A stretch of 64,000 bases of DNA from Shewanella aquimarina (GTDB lineage: Bacteria > Pseudomonadota > Gammaproteobacteria > Enterobacterales > Shewanellaceae): NCBI RefSeq assembly GCF_023349185.1, contig NZ_JAKIKY010000002.1:248001-312000 (forward strand), in the 5' to 3' direction. The notes below the pieces were generated by a model. The model did not search any database. It was given only the letters and a program-made list of their open reading frames with translations, and had not been told where the DNA came from. A program made the translations under genes and the position numbers. The first letter of the stretch is position 1. Every line of letters begins with the position of its first letter. Shown in pieces: positions 1 through 9,903 of this stretch.

Positions 1-2
1 AG

Positions 3-410
3 TTTAAGGCGATCAACGATACCCAGGGGCATCAGGTGGGAGACAGGGTGCTGATGACGGCGGCGACCAGGTTGCAGAGCCTTCAGGGGCCAAAGGATCT
101 GGTGGCTCGTATCGGCGGCGATGAGTTTGTGATGCTACTGCCCCAGTGGCCGACTGACGCTGAGCTGGAGGAGGTGGCGGCGCGCCTGGCCAAGGCGTTG
201 TTTGAACGCTTCGGCGAGCCGGTGAGCCAGACCGGTAGGGGCATACAGGCCAGCATCGGCTTTGCCATCTATCCGGATCATGCCGGCCATATGGATGCGC
301 TGCTGCATGTGGCCGATCAGGCCATGTATATCGCCAAGGGACGAGGTGACAACCAATATCATCTGGGGCCGGATCATAGAGCCGATCTCGGCCATCGTCT
401 GGTCCTTTGA
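3..410 (+). CDS. GGDEF-domain protein (probable diguanylate cyclase), C-terminal part
   Basis: This is the C-terminal end of a gene that begins before the window. The visible reading frame carries the hallmarks of an active diguanylate cyclase domain: FKAINDTQGHQVGD (substrate and metal-binding half) and RIGGDEFV with an intact GGDEF signature. The family makes cyclic di-GMP from two GTP. The frame is open from base 3; the GTG at 36 is internal to the domain and is not a start. The protein ends about 65 residues after the signature, so little follows the cyclase domain. No RxxD inhibitory site is evident five residues before GGDEF. The stop lies one base from the stop of the convergent phosphatase gene, leaving no room for a private terminator. 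Confidence 0.9.
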   Translation, partial: FKAINDTQGHQVGDRVLMTAATRLQSLQGPKDLVARIGGDEFVMLLPQWPTDAELEEVAARLAKALFERFGEPVSQTGRGIQASIGFAIYPDHAGHMDALLHVADQAMYIAKGRGDNQYHLGPDHRADLGHRLVL

Positions 411-411
411 G

Positions 412-1227
412 CTAGCTGGCCGTCTGCAGCGCCGGGCTGGCCGATAACGCCTGCCGACGACGCAGGAAGAGGGCGTAATACCAGGTGAGCGCCGAGAACC
501 AGGAGATGGTGAGCGTCCACACATCGTGGGAGATGAAGTGAGCCCCCCTGAGCTGTTGGGCGATGCCGAAGGTGAGCCCCAGTAGCAGACCAAAGCCTAA
601 GCCAATCCAACGAAACCTTGGGCCATAGGCCAGGGCGAAGAAATAGAGTGCCACCCAGGCGTAGCCGCCGCTGGAGTGACCGGCGGGAAAGCATTGACCC
701 GGCGAGTCGGCATCAAACTGACCCGAGAATAGCGAGAAATAATCGGCGCTACCGCCGAAGATTTTCAGGTGCCAGGGGCAGTCCAGGTGCACCAAGGACT
801 TGCCGAGTCTTACCAAGAGCACGCTACTCAGCACGCTCATGAAGAGGAAGGCCAGGCCCCTGCGATAGGCCTTCAGGGCCGGTTTCCTGTAGCTTAGCCC
901 CAGCAGGCTAAGCACTATCACCCCCAGCAAGATCACTAGGTTGCGCCCGCCGACATGGATTAGCTTCTCGGTTAGCCAGGCATTGCGTAGCGGCCAGCCG
1001 TCGACGCCACCTTCGAGTCGAAACAGCCATTGCCCCAGGGCGATATCCAGGTGGAATAGCTCGATGAGGCTGACCGCCAGTAAGAAGCAGATGGCGGGTA
1101 GCATGAGGTGATGACGCCAGAAGGCGGGTGAGGTTGGCGTGTCTACTGGCAGGCTAATCGACTCAGTCATCAACTCTGTCATCGACTCTGTCACCGGTTT
1201 GGCAATCGACATAGCAAAGTGTCCCAT
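412..1227 (-). CDS. PAP2-superfamily membrane phosphatase
   Basis: About 271 residues with several hydrophobic segments. The three phosphatase motifs are recognisable: a KxxxxxxxP-type motif (GKSLVHLDCPW), PAGHSSGG in place of the usual PSGH, and RGAHFISHD carrying the catalytic His and Asp. The family removes phosphate from lipid phosphates, undecaprenyl diphosphate or lipid A at the outer face of the inner membrane. The actual substrate cannot be told from sequence. Three starts are possible: GTG at 1233, ATG at 1227 and ATG at 1212. ATG 1227 is chosen because a TAGG sits five bases upstream. The gene runs towards the diguanylate cyclase tail and ends one base from it. Confidence 0.8.
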   Translation of the reverse strand: MGHFAMSIAKPVTESMTELMTESISLPVDTPTSPAFWRHHLMLPAICFLLAVSLIELFHLDIALGQWLFRLEGGVDGWPLRNAWLTEKLIHVGGRNLVILLGVIVLSLLGLSYRKPALKAYRRGLAFLFMSVLSSVLLVRLGKSLVHLDCPWHLKIFGGSADYFSLFSGQFDADSPGQCFPAGHSSGGYAWVALYFFALAYGPRFRWIGLGFGLLLGLTFGIAQQLRGAHFISHDVWTLTISWFSALTWYYALFLRRRQALSASPALQTAS

Positions 1228-1401
1228 CGGCACCTAAGCTCAGGTGCAAAGATAAAAATAGCGGTTAGGGAAACAGTCTAGGGAGGGAGGCGTGAATATT
1301 ATGTGGATCGCCCGGCCGCTTGGGCGCAGCCGGTATTTTTTGGGAAGCTGATTCTGTGGGAGCCGGTTTTTAGGGGGCCAATTTGGGGTACAGCCGAGGA
1401 G

Positions 1402-1860
1402 TTAGCGCTTGCTCGATTCCACGGCGGCGGCCTTGATCGCCTCGGCCAGTGCCAATACACCGTTGGTGCGCGATGGGCTCAGCTGACCGCTCAGCCCCAG
1501 TCGGTCGAAGTACTCGTGTAGATCTAAGGCGGCTATAGTTTTCTTATCCTGCCCCTGCACCGCGGTGAGCAGCAGGGCGATCAGCCCCTTGACGATGCGG
1601 GCATCGCTGTCGGCCAGGTAGTAGTGTCTGCCGTCTATCTCTCTGTGATAGAGCCAGGCGTTGCTCTCACAGCCTCTGACCTGAGCCGACTCCTGTCTTA
1701 ACGCCTCAGCCAGTGGCGGCAGACGTTTACCCAATAGCATGAGGGCGCGGTAGCGCTCCTGCCAGTTAGCGGCCTGGGTGAAGCTTGGCAGTATCTCCTG
1801 GGGATCCAGTGTCAGGCCGGTAAAGGCCTCTGTGGATGGGCTTAGCTTGTTATCATTCAT
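1402..1860 (-). CDS. csdE: Cysteine desulfuration protein CsdE (SufE family)
   Basis: A 152-residue SufE-type sulfur acceptor. The conserved VRGCESNAWL segment holds the cysteine that takes persulfide sulfur from the partner desulfurase. The fold-defining region runs from about residue 20 to 145. Its start lies 20 bases after the stop of csdA on the same strand, so the two are probably one transcript, the normal csdA-csdE arrangement. CsdE passes sulfur from CsdA to downstream acceptors in the cytoplasm. It could equally be called SufE-like, but the pairing with a CsdA-type enzyme outside a suf operon favours CsdE. Confidence 0.9.
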   Translation of the reverse strand: MNDNKLSPSTEAFTGLTLDPQEILPSFTQAANWQERYRALMLLGKRLPPLAEALRQESAQVRGCESNAWLYHREIDGRHYYLADSDARIVKGLIALLLTAVQGQDKKTIAALDLHEYFDRLGLSGQLSPSRTNGVLALAEAIKAAAVESSKR

Positions 1861-1880
1861 TTGGACATTGTCTCATACAT

Positions 1881-3092
1881 TTAAAGCAGCAGCTCTTTTA
1901 CCGATTTTAGCGCCTGGATGAAGCGATCGATATCTTCATCCGTGCTATACACGCCGAGGGAGGCGCGGCAGCAGCCAGCAAGGCCCAGGGTTTGCATCAG
2001 TGGCATGGCACAGTGATGGCCACAGCGCACGGCAATTCCCTGCTGATCCAACAAAATCCCCACATCCTGATGATGCTCGCCGCTAAGGTTAAAGGCCACG
2101 GCGCCGACATTGTCGTCGTGGGCGCCATAGAGGCTGATGCCCCCAAGTTGTTTGAGTTTGGCCTGAAGGCGTTTGAGCAGAGCCTGTTCGTGCGCCCTGA
2201 CGGCCTCGCGCGGCAGCGACTGGATGAAATCGATGGCGGCGCCAAGGCCTATCACCTCGGCAATGGGCGGGGTGCCTGCCTCGAGGCGATTGGGCAGGAT
2301 ATTAAATGTGGTGCCTTCGAAGCTCACCTGCTTGATCATCTCGCCGCCGGTGAGCAGGGGATCTAGCTTGTCGAGCGCTTCATAGCGGCCATATAAGATG
2401 CCTATACCCGTCGGACCATACATCTTGTGGCCGGAGAAGAGGTAGAAGTCGCAATCCAGGGCCTGCATATCCACCTCGAGATGGGCGATCGCCTGGGCAC
2501 CGTCGATGAGTGTGAGTGCGCCGACCGCCTTGGCCTGAGCGATCATCTCCTTAACGGGATTGACCGTGCCCAGCACGTTGGAGACATGGCACAGGGCGAC
2601 GACACTCGGCTTACGGGCGAGCAGCTGTCGGTAGGCGTCTTGGTCGAGGCGCGCCTCGTCCGTGAGCGGGATGGGCACTATCTCGGCGCCGGTTTGTTTA
2701 GCCAGCATCTGCCAGGGGACGATATTGGCATGGTGGGCCGCGCTGTCTAACAGAATCAGATCCCCAGCCTTTAGCTGGCTGGCCAGCCCCAGGGCCACCA
2801 GGTTGATCCCCTCTGTGGTGCCATGGGTAAAGATGATCTCTTCCCGGCGGTCTGCATTAATGAAAGCCTTCACCTTGTCGCGCACCGCCTCATATTGGCT
2901 GGTGGCGCGGGCAGACAGCTGATGGGCTGCACGGTGCACGTTGGCATTGTCCGCCTGATAGTAGCGACTCATCGCGTCGATCACCCCCTGGGGCTTCTGA
3001 CTGGTCGCGGCCGTGTCCAGATACACCAGCGGATAGTCGCCGAGTGACTGGGTGAGGGCGGGAAACTGACTGCGCAGCTGGCTAAATTCCAT
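1881..3092 (-). CDS. csdA: Cysteine desulfurase CsdA (class V aminotransferase, SufS/CsdA group)
   Basis: A 403-residue pyridoxal-phosphate enzyme that converts L-cysteine to L-alanine and an enzyme-bound persulfide. Seen directly: the cofactor lysine in FSGHKMYGPTG and the active-site cysteine in RCGHHCAMP, the group II desulfurase signature. The length matches the family. It is the first gene of a two-gene unit with csdE. SufS is the main alternative name, but no sufBCD genes are nearby. The start at 3092 gives the normal N-terminus, which leads into the YLDTAATSQKP segment. Confidence 0.93.
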   Translation of the reverse strand: MEFSQLRSQFPALTQSLGDYPLVYLDTAATSQKPQGVIDAMSRYYQADNANVHRAAHQLSARATSQYEAVRDKVKAFINADRREEIIFTHGTTEGINLVALGLASQLKAGDLILLDSAAHHANIVPWQMLAKQTGAEIVPIPLTDEARLDQDAYRQLLARKPSVVALCHVSNVLGTVNPVKEMIAQAKAVGALTLIDGAQAIAHLEVDMQALDCDFYLFSGHKMYGPTGIGILYGRYEALDKLDPLLTGGEMIKQVSFEGTTFNILPNRLEAGTPPIAEVIGLGAAIDFIQSLPREAVRAHEQALLKRLQAKLKQLGGISLYGAHDDNVGAVAFNLSGEHHQDVGILLDQQGIAVRCGHHCAMPLMQTLGLAGCCRASLGVYSTDEDIDRFIQALKSVKELLL

Positions 3093-3116
3093 CGATTGGG
3101 TCCGTTGGGTGGTTCA

Positions 3117-3156
3117 AACAAAAAAGGCGCTCAGATCTTGGGAGATCTCAGCGCCT
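3117..3156 (-). terminator. Rho-independent terminator after tas
   Basis: A stem-loop with arms AGGCGCT/AGCGCCT continued inward by AGATCT/AGATCT across one C-C mismatch, followed on the minus strand by a run of T. It lies between the tas stop (3200) and the csdA start (3092), so it ends the tas transcript and insulates csdA. Confidence 0.85.
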
Positions 3157-3199
3157 AATGCAAGTTCAATTAGCCTTTTAGGGCATCACTAGCCTGGTT

Positions 3200-4240
3200 T
3201 TAGGGGCAGGGGATACGATAGATGTCTGCCAGTTCGTCGATTCTGCCCAGCAGCTCGTCACTCAGGCTGACGGCCGCGCTGTCGATATTCTCTTTCAGCT
3301 GGTAGAGGTTAGTCGCCCCTATGATGTTGCTGCCCACGAAACGGCGGCCGTTGACGAAGGCCAATGCCATCTGCGCCGGGCTCAGGTTGAACTCCCGCGC
3401 CAGCTCCACATAGGCCTGGGTGGCATCCAGGGCCATCTGCGAACCTGTGTAGCGGGCGAAGCGCTTGAACAGGGTGAGTCTGGCACCCTCTGGCCATTGA
3501 CCGTCTAGGTATTTGCCGCTCAGGGCGCCAAATGCCAGTGGCGAGTAGGCCAGCAGTGGCAGTTCTTCCCTGTGAGCGATTTCGGCCATGCCCACCTCGA
3601 AGCTGCGGTTAAGCAGGTTGTAGGGATTCTGCACGCTGATGATGCGCGGCAGGCCGTGCTTCTCCGCCAGCTGCAGATACTTCATCAATCCCCATGGGGT
3701 CTCGTTGGAGACACCTATGTAGCGGATCTTACCCGCCTTGATCAGATCCGCCAGGGCTTCGAGCGTCTCCACTATGGGGGTGAGCTTTTCGTCATCTTGC
3801 TCTTGGTAGAAGAGCTCGCCGAAGAAGTTGGTGTTGCGATCCGGCCAGTGCAGTTGATAGAGATCTATGGTCTCTATCTGTAATCGCTCCAGGGAGTCGT
3901 TAACCGCCTGATGGATGTTGCGCCAGTCCAGCGCCATGTTCTGACGGATATAGTCGCTCTTGCCACCAGGGGCCGCGACCTTAGTGGCGATAATGAGATC
4001 GTCACGCTTGCCCCTGGCCTTGAGGTAGTTGCCCAGGATGCGCTCTGTCTCGCCCTGGGTCTCGGCCTTAGGTGGTACGGGGTACATCTCGGCGGTATCG
4101 ATAAAGTTGATGCCCTGTCCGATGGCGTAATCGAGCTGCTCGAAGGCCTCGGCCTGAGTATTTTGTTCATCCCAGGTCATGGTGCCCAGGCAAATTTTAC
4201 TGACGTCTAAGCTGGAATGGGGGAGTCTTGTGTAGTCCAT
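3200..4240 (-). CDS. tas: NADP(H)-dependent aldo/keto reductase Tas
   Basis: A 346-residue aldo/keto reductase, the same length as E. coli Tas and matching it from the N-terminus (LPHSSLDVSKICLGTMT) to the end. The catalytic tetrad positions are visible: Asp and Tyr in IDTAEMYPVP, Lys in IIATKVAAPGG and His in LYQLHWPDRN. The family reduces aldehydes and ketones with NADPH in the cytoplasm, and the natural substrate of Tas is not settled. The gene has its own terminator and no obvious operon partner. Confidence 0.9.
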   Translation of the reverse strand: MDYTRLPHSSLDVSKICLGTMTWDEQNTQAEAFEQLDYAIGQGINFIDTAEMYPVPPKAETQGETERILGNYLKARGKRDDLIIATKVAAPGGKSDYIRQNMALDWRNIHQAVNDSLERLQIETIDLYQLHWPDRNTNFFGELFYQEQDDEKLTPIVETLEALADLIKAGKIRYIGVSNETPWGLMKYLQLAEKHGLPRIISVQNPYNLLNRSFEVGMAEIAHREELPLLAYSPLAFGALSGKYLDGQWPEGARLTLFKRFARYTGSQMALDATQAYVELAREFNLSPAQMALAFVNGRRFVGSNIIGATNLYQLKENIDSAAVSLSDELLGRIDELADIYRIPCP

Positions 4241-4362
4241 TCAAATCTCCAGAATGCGCGAGGATTACCTCTGAGGCTAGCAAGCTTTAATCTGAAACAC
4301 TAGCTAATTTATCTCTCCCTAACTCAAAAATTATCTTGATGATTTGTTTGTAATTTCTGCGG

Positions 4363-5331
4363 CTAAAGTTTAAGCAGCATGGGGATTTCACAGGCATCGT
4401 GGCCCGTGTTGCCAAGGGGGGCTGAGAGGTGCTCGAAGCCGAGCTTCTCATAGAGATTGATCGCCTCGCTCAGGCAGGCGGTGGTCTCCAGATAGCATTG
4501 GCTAAAGCCCTGAGCGCGGGCAAACTCGAATGCCTGTAGTGCCATGCGTTTGGCAAAGCCCTTACCCCTGAGCTTGGGGTCGAAGTACATCTTCTGCAGT
4601 TCGCAGACATCATCGTGCCCCGGTAGCGGCGCGATACCGACGCCGCCCAGCACTAAGCCCTTGTAGTCGACCACCCAGTAGTGGGCCTTATCGTCCTGGT
4701 AGACGCTGTAGAGATCATCCAGGGTAGGGTCGGCGACGCTGTAGCCCTTGTCTGGCGTCAGGCCATACTCGGCGGAGACATTGCGGATCACCCTGGCGAT
4801 ATGGGGGTTGTCTTCCCGGGTGAGGCTGCGGATCTCATAGCACTGCTGGGCGTTGGCCAGATCGATGGCGCGGGTGTATTGGCCCAGGCTGGTTTCCAAC
4901 TGGGTTATCTGCTCAGGTGACAGCTGAGCCAGGATCTCCTGGTACATCTTGTTCTGTTGTTCGTTCAGGCGGCTGAGCTGACGCTTGCCCTGGGGAGTGA
5001 GCTGACACAGCGAGCTGCGGCTGTCTCTGGGGTTGTTGCGACTCTTGGCAAAGCCCTTGTCGCAGAGTTGGCTCACGGCGCGGCTGGCATTGGACTTGTC
5101 GATATTCAGGGCCAGGGCCAGCTGCTTTATCGACAGCTCCTGAGCGCCGAGTTCGATCAAGGCGTGGGCCTGCACCGGCGACAGTGGCTGATCGCCACAG
5201 GCGGAGTTGAGCATGCCCAGTTGCCTCACCAATTGCCTCGACAGGCTGCGCAATGAAGAGCAGGTCTGGGGCAGTTCGACAGCCTGAGAGAGACAGGCTT
5301 CTTCGTGTATCGAAGGGCAAGATGGTGACAT
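4363..5331 (-). CDS. MarR-type regulator fused to a GNAT acetyltransferase
   Basis: A 322-residue two-domain protein. Residues about 25-160 form a MarR-like winged helix (the [20 protein letters not shown] recognition region, then RNNPRDSRS in the wing). Residues about 165-322 form a GNAT fold with the acetyl-CoA loop [11 protein letters not shown] and a C-terminal NLYEKLGF. Such fusions are known in proteobacteria, where the regulator may sense or modify the molecule it responds to. The target is unknown. No partner gene is adjacent. The upstream AT-rich stretch at about 5350-5375 could hold its own operator, but no clear palindrome was found. Confidence 0.85.
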   Translation of the reverse strand: MSPSCPSIHEEACLSQAVELPQTCSSLRSLSRQLVRQLGMLNSACGDQPLSPVQAHALIELGAQELSIKQLALALNIDKSNASRAVSQLCDKGFAKSRNNPRDSRSSLCQLTPQGKRQLSRLNEQQNKMYQEILAQLSPEQITQLETSLGQYTRAIDLANAQQCYEIRSLTREDNPHIARVIRNVSAEYGLTPDKGYSVADPTLDDLYSVYQDDKAHYWVVDYKGLVLGGVGIAPLPGHDDVCELQKMYFDPKLRGKGFAKRMALQAFEFARAQGFSQCYLETTACLSEAINLYEKLGFEHLSAPLGNTGHDACEIPMLLKL

Positions 5332-5500
5332 GGTTAAGATCCGTGTGAGCTATATAGTTGCGATATACATCTAACTTAGATCCCTAAAAAGAGAAATGCA
5401 AGCTTTTGCTAATGTAATCATCTGGACAGGTTCGGCCTGGCCTAACCTGCCTCGTTTCTCCTTACCTGGATTAAGACTTGTGGCGACCCCCGACGGCTGA

Positions 5501-6118
5501 TCAGGCGAAGATCGCCGGGTTTAATAGCGGCGCCATCGCCAACACTATCGCCTGGGTATAGACGCTCTCACGGCTGGCCTTGCCCTGGGTAAAGAGACCG
5601 ATAGCGCCCCCCTTCTGTTTGATGTTGACCGTGTTGAACAGCCTGTCCATCACATCGCCAAGCTCTTCACCGGCCACCAGGGCGTCGTACACCCGGGCGG
5701 GCAGGGGAAGCTGGGCGCTGCGACCTATGCTGAGTTGTCCCCTATGGATGATGGCCATGTAGGCGTAGGTGGCCGCGCCGTGATCGAACAGGTCTACCCC
5801 GCCCTCCATGGCAACATAAAGATCGGCCGCCAATGCCTCATCCTTCGTACCTTGTTGCTCGCAGTAGCGGGCGCGGTTGATGGCGCCCTCGCGGGTCTCA
5901 GTATCTGTCATCGGCTGGGCGGCAACCCCCGAGGGAGCGTGTATGCCCAGGCAGAGGATCTCGGCTTCGGGAAACAGCAGAGAGAGGGCATTGCGGGCGG
6001 CGCCTATCTTGACGGGATTGGTCGAGCCGACCGTGATGCGAAGGATAGCTTGTTGGCTGAGAGCGCTGGGCATGGGTATTCCAAAAGTGAATGAATCGAC
6101 AGGGCGCCATTTTGCCAT
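5501..6118 (-). CDS. yjjX: Inosine/xanthosine triphosphatase (YjjX family)
   Basis: 205 residues, matching the YjjX/DUF84 house-cleaning NTPases that hydrolyse ITP and XTP so that they do not enter nucleic acids. Seen: the N-terminal VGSTNPVKIGAARNA nucleotide-binding segment, the metal-binding VAMEGGVD segment, and the C-terminal GAIGLFTQGKASRESVY. ATG 6118 has a GAGG six bases upstream and is used here. ATG 6073 (Met16), with GGAA at similar spacing, would give a product closer to the family's normal N-terminus. The gene is on its own. Confidence 0.85.
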   Translation of the reverse strand: MAKWRPVDSFTFGIPMPSALSQQAILRITVGSTNPVKIGAARNALSLLFPEAEILCLGIHAPSGVAAQPMTDTETREGAINRARYCEQQGTKDEALAADLYVAMEGGVDLFDHGAATYAYMAIIHRGQLSIGRSAQLPLPARVYDALVAGEELGDVMDRLFNTVNIKQKGGAIGLFTQGKASRESVYTQAIVLAMAPLLNPAIFA

Positions 6119-6515
6119 AAAGCGCCTCGGGATGCATGGCGGCGGAGGCTGGGGGCGCGGCGAATTTCTTAACCCGTTTATGCCAGCCCGTGGCGATGAA
6201 AGCCGCTGGCGCTGGGCTGGGCCGAGATGACCTTAGTTTAACAGATGTGAAAAAGGGTAACGTGGATGTGATGTTCAGGTTCGCTTTGGTTAGCGCGAGA
6301 TTGCCGTTATGAAAATTTATAACGTAATAATTTCGATTTGGCTCACAAAGCCGATTCATTCTGAAAATTCATTACAAAAAAGGGTGTCAGATCAATTTCT
6401 GGCGACCCGGCTGCTATATGCTGTGCCCGAATTTTAGTCGTGCTCGCCGGGCGAAAAGCACCTTATGGCGGGGCGTCGGACCACTCAGATGCTAGAGCAT
6501 CGATAAGGTTATTTT
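6119..6515 (+). promoter_or_regulatory. Upstream region of the serine operon
   Basis: A 397-base gap between the divergent yjjX and sdaC. It must hold the promoters for both. A 14-bp palindrome GATGCTAGAGCATC (6488-6501) lies just before the AAGG ribosome binding site of sdaC, and a GC-rich segment at about 6441-6465 can fold (GTGC...GCAC). No convincing CRP or Lrp site and no known serine or glycine riboswitch motif was recognised. Confidence 0.35.
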
Positions 6516-7787
6516 ATGCAAAACGAAGCGACAATCTCTGATGTTAATCTCACGCAGCGCCAAGGTTGGACTCGCAGCGATACAACCTGGATGTTGAGTC
6601 TTTTCGGCACCGCAGTGGGCGCCGGGATCCTGTTTCTGCCCATCAATGCGGGCATGGGAGGCTTCTGGCCACTGGTGTTGATGGCCGCCATCATAGGCCC
6701 AATGACCTATCTGGCTCACAGGGGCCTGTCCCGTTTCGTCTGCTCTTCCCTGCGTCAGGGCAGCGACATCACCCATGTGGTCGAGGAGTATTTCGGTGTC
6801 GGCGCCGGTAAGGCGATCACCTTACTCTACTTCTTCGCCATCTACCCCATAGTGCTCATCTATGGCGTGGGGATCACCAACACGGTAGACAGTTTCATCG
6901 TTAACCAGCTGGGAATGGCCTCGCCGCCACGCTTCCTGCTGGCCGGTATCTTAGTGCTGGGCATGATGTCTGTGATGGTGTCTGGTGAAAAGTTCATGCT
7001 CAAGGTGACTCAACTGCTGGTGTATCCGCTGGTGGGGATTCTGGCCTTCATGTCGCTCTACCTGATCCCAAGCTGGAAGATAGACGCCCTGATGGAAGTG
7101 CCTGCCGCCGGTGAGTTCTTAGGTACCGTTTGGCTGACCATTCCTGTACTTGTGTTTGCCTTCAACCATTCGCCGGCCATCTCGCAGTTCTCGGTATCGC
7201 TGAAGAAGCAACACGGCAGCCATGCCGCCAAGAAGGCCGATGTGATCCTGCGTAACACCAGCATGATGTTGGTGGGCTTCGTGATGCTGTTCGTCTTCTC
7301 TTGCGTGTTGTCACTCAGTCCGGCGCAGCTGGCGGAGGCCAAGGCGCAGAATCTACCGATCCTCTCTTATCTGGCTAACGTGCATGCCAGTGGCTTCGTG
7401 AGCTACTTCGGCCCCATCATCGCGGTGATCGCCATCGTTTCCTCTTTCTTCGGTCACTATCTGGGTGCCACCGAGGGCCTGAGGGGGATCATCACCAAGC
7501 AGCTGCGCAGCAGCAACAAGGAAGTGTCGGACGCCAAGATCGACAAGTTTATTCTCGGCTTCATGTTCCTGACCATTTGGGGCGTTGCCGTGATCAACCC
7601 GAGCATCCTGGGGATGATCGAGGCCCTGGGCGGCCCTATTATTGCAGCCATCCTCTACCTCATGCCTATGTATGCCGTCTATAAGGTGCCTGCACTGAAG
7701 GCTTACCGTGGTCGCATTAGCAACATCTTCGTGATCCTGGCTGGCTTGCTGGCGATGACGGCCATCCTCTTCGGCATGCTCTCTTAA
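6516..7787 (+). CDS. sdaC: Serine transporter SdaC (HAAAP/STP family)
   Basis: A 423-residue inner-membrane protein with about 11 hydrophobic helices. The first is marked by [19 protein letters not shown], typical of hydroxy/aromatic amino-acid permeases. It is expected to bring L-serine in with protons. It is followed 56 bases later by the serine dehydratase gene on the same strand, the same order as E. coli sdaC-sdaB. That makes a serine uptake-and-deamination operon feeding pyruvate. The ribosome binding site AAGG precedes the ATG by seven bases. Confidence 0.92.
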   Translation: MQNEATISDVNLTQRQGWTRSDTTWMLSLFGTAVGAGILFLPINAGMGGFWPLVLMAAIIGPMTYLAHRGLSRFVCSSLRQGSDITHVVEEYFGVGAGKAITLLYFFAIYPIVLIYGVGITNTVDSFIVNQLGMASPPRFLLAGILVLGMMSVMVSGEKFMLKVTQLLVYPLVGILAFMSLYLIPSWKIDALMEVPAAGEFLGTVWLTIPVLVFAFNHSPAISQFSVSLKKQHGSHAAKKADVILRNTSMMLVGFVMLFVFSCVLSLSPAQLAEAKAQNLPILSYLANVHASGFVSYFGPIIAVIAIVSSFFGHYLGATEGLRGIITKQLRSSNKEVSDAKIDKFILGFMFLTIWGVAVINPSILGMIEALGGPIIAAILYLMPMYAVYKVPALKAYRGRISNIFVILAGLLAMTAILFGMLS

Positions 7788-7843
7788 TCGACTCATGTCG
7801 CGCCCGGCGATAGACCGTCGGGCGAATCTCTGTGGAAGTATTT

Positions 7844-9211
7844 ATGGTTAGCGCATTTGATATTTTTAAGATAGGTGTGGGTCCCTCCAGCTCGCACACT
7901 GTAGGGCCGATGAAGGCTGCCAAAGGATTTGTTGACGACCTGCGTCAGCGTGGAGAACTACTGAGTATCACCAGCGTCAAGGTGGATATCTATGGCTCCC
8001 TGTCGCTCACCGGCAAGGGCCACCACACGGATAGCGCCATCATCATGGGGCTGGCGGGTAACAGTCCTGAGTCGGTGGATATCGACCTGACGCCCGAGTT
8101 TATTCGCCAGGTGGCCTTGACCTCCTGTCTGCCGCTGGGCAGCGAGGCCCACGGGGTCGACTTTCCGCCCGAGGCCGTGGTGTTTCATCGCGAAGCCCTG
8201 GCGCTGCATGAAAATGGCATGACCCTGAGCGCCTATATCGGCTCCCAGTGCGTCTACAAGAAGACCTATTACTCTATCGGCGGCGGTTTCATCGTCGACG
8301 AGGAGCATTTTGGGATGACGGCGGCCAACGAAGTGGTCTTGCCATATCCCTTCGCCAATGCCACCGAGCTGCTGGATTTGTGCCAGGAGACGGGCATGAG
8401 CATCAGTGCCATCATGATGGACAATGAGCGCTCGCTACATAGCGAGGCCCATATCGCCGAGGGGTTCGAGGCGGTGTGGCACACCATGAAGGAGGCGATC
8501 GAGCGCGGTTGTCACACCGAAGGAGTCTTGGCCGGCCCGTTAAGGGTACCGCGCAGGGCGCCGGCCTTGTATCGCCAGCTGGCCACGGGTGAGCGCCTGT
8601 CGGCGGATCCTATGATGATCGTCGACTGGATCAACATGTTTGCCCTGGCGGTGAGTGAAGAAAATGCCGCCGGGGGCCGTGTGGTGACCTCGCCCACCAA
8701 TGGCGCGGCGGGGATCATCCCGGCCGTGCTGGCTTATTTCGACAAGTTTATTCAGCCCGTCGGCCCCAAGGAATACAGCCGCTACTTTCTCGCCGCCGCG
8801 GCGATCGGTGGCCTGTATAAGCGTAACGCCTCTATCTCTGGCGCCGAGGTGGGCTGTCAGGGAGAGGTGGGGGTTGCCTGCTCTATGGCGGCCGCCGGCT
8901 TGGCGGAGCTGATGGGCGGTAATCCGGCCCAGGTCTGTATCGCCGCCGAGATCGGCATGGAGCACAACCTGGGGCTGACCTGCGATCCCGTTGCCGGTCA
9001 GGTGCAGGTGCCTTGCATCGAGCGCAATGCTATCGCCTCGGTGAAGGCGATTAACTCGGCGCGCATGGCACTACGCCGCAACAGCGAGCCCAGAGTCAGC
9101 CTGGATAAGGTGATCGCCACCATGTATGAGACCGGCAAGGATATGCATGTGAAATACCGCGAGACCAGCCAGGGCGGCCTGGCGATCAAAGTCACCAGCA
9201 TATGTGCATAA
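7844..9211 (+). CDS. sdaB: L-serine ammonia-lyase, iron-sulfur dependent, single chain
   Basis: 455 residues. It converts L-serine to pyruvate and ammonia using a [4Fe-4S] cluster. Recognised from the N-terminal [19 protein letters not shown], the central [16 protein letters not shown], and conserved cysteines in [21 protein letters not shown] and [12 protein letters not shown] 7844 is the right start because GGAAG sits five bases before it and homologues begin M-x-S-x-FDxFKxG; a GTG at 7832 in the same frame overlaps that ribosome binding site. It is the second gene of the sdaC operon, ended by the hairpin at 9255. SdaA and SdaB cannot be told apart by sequence; the symbol follows the gene order. 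Confidence 0.92.
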   Translation: MVSAFDIFKIGVGPSSSHTVGPMKAAKGFVDDLRQRGELLSITSVKVDIYGSLSLTGKGHHTDSAIIMGLAGNSPESVDIDLTPEFIRQVALTSCLPLGSEAHGVDFPPEAVVFHREALALHENGMTLSAYIGSQCVYKKTYYSIGGGFIVDEEHFGMTAANEVVLPYPFANATELLDLCQETGMSISAIMMDNERSLHSEAHIAEGFEAVWHTMKEAIERGCHTEGVLAGPLRVPRRAPALYRQLATGERLSADPMMIVDWINMFALAVSEENAAGGRVVTSPTNGAAGIIPAVLAYFDKFIQPVGPKEYSRYFLAAAAIGGLYKRNASISGAEVGCQGEVGVACSMAAAGLAELMGGNPAQVCIAAEIGMEHNLGLTCDPVAGQVQVPCIERNAIASVKAINSARMALRRNSEPRVSLDKVIATMYETGKDMHVKYRETSQGGLAIKVTSICA

Positions 9212-9254
9212 GGCTTGTGTATAAGCCTTGCGCATCAGCTCTGTAAATGAGCCA

Positions 9255-9282
9255 TAAAAAACGCCCTCAGGGGCGTTTTTTT
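9255..9282. terminator. Bidirectional terminator between sdaB and the acetyltransferase
   Basis: Stem ACGCCC/GGGCGT with loop TCAG, flanked by A-run and T-run, so it works on both strands. It separates the converging serine operon and acetyltransferase gene. Confidence 0.9.
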
Positions 9283-9308
9283 ATTGAGTGAGGTGTTTGC
9301 TTTAGCCG

Positions 9309-9752
9309 CTACTTTTCTTCATACATCAGGTAGTAGCTCTGCTTCATGCCGAGGGCCTCATAGGTCTTTTGCGCCTTGTGATTCTCTTGCTCGACATAGA
9401 GTCTGAAGCTGGCGGCGCCGCCTGCCTCCTCGGCAATCTGCTTCACCGCCTGATACAGCTTGGCGTAGATCCCCTGACGACGATTCTCTGGGCGGATATA
9501 GACGCTCTGGATCCAGTAATAGTCTTTGGCGCGCCAGTCGCTCCACTCGAAGGTGACCATGAGTGAGCCCAAGATCTCGCCAGCCTCTTCTGCCACCAGA
9601 TAGAAGCCGCGGGCAGGGTTTTCGAGTAGTGTCTGTACGCCCTTGGTGAGGGTCTGTTGATCTAGGCTGAGCCCCTCGGTTTCGTTGGCCATGGCCTGGT
9701 TAAACTGTACCAGTGCGCCGAGATCTGATTGTTGGCCTTTTCTTATTTGCAT
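9309..9752 (-). CDS. GNAT-family N-acetyltransferase
   Basis: 147 residues with a complete GNAT core: the central strand SVYIRPENRRQGIYAKL carrying the acetyl-CoA pyrophosphate loop, then FRLYVEQENHKAQKTYEALGM. It transfers an acetyl group to an unknown amine. ATG 9752 is chosen over a GTG/ATG start eight codons upstream because a strong AAGGAGG lies five bases before it. No gene context points to a substrate. Confidence 0.85.
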   Translation of the reverse strand: MQIRKGQQSDLGALVQFNQAMANETEGLSLDQQTLTKGVQTLLENPARGFYLVAEEAGEILGSLMVTFEWSDWRAKDYYWIQSVYIRPENRRQGIYAKLYQAVKQIAEEAGGAASFRLYVEQENHKAQKTYEALGMKQSYYLMYEEK

Positions 9753-9903
9753 TATCGCCTCCTTAAATTTGGCCATACTCTAGCATGCTTCTCTGCCAAG
9801 CAAAGCCAAACCGGGGCAGAATTTTTTCGATTGGCTCTTAGACTAAAGTCTAACTCTGCTATGCTTTGAAGATGGGGCTGCGAAGTGTCTATGGGGTGAG
9901 AAG

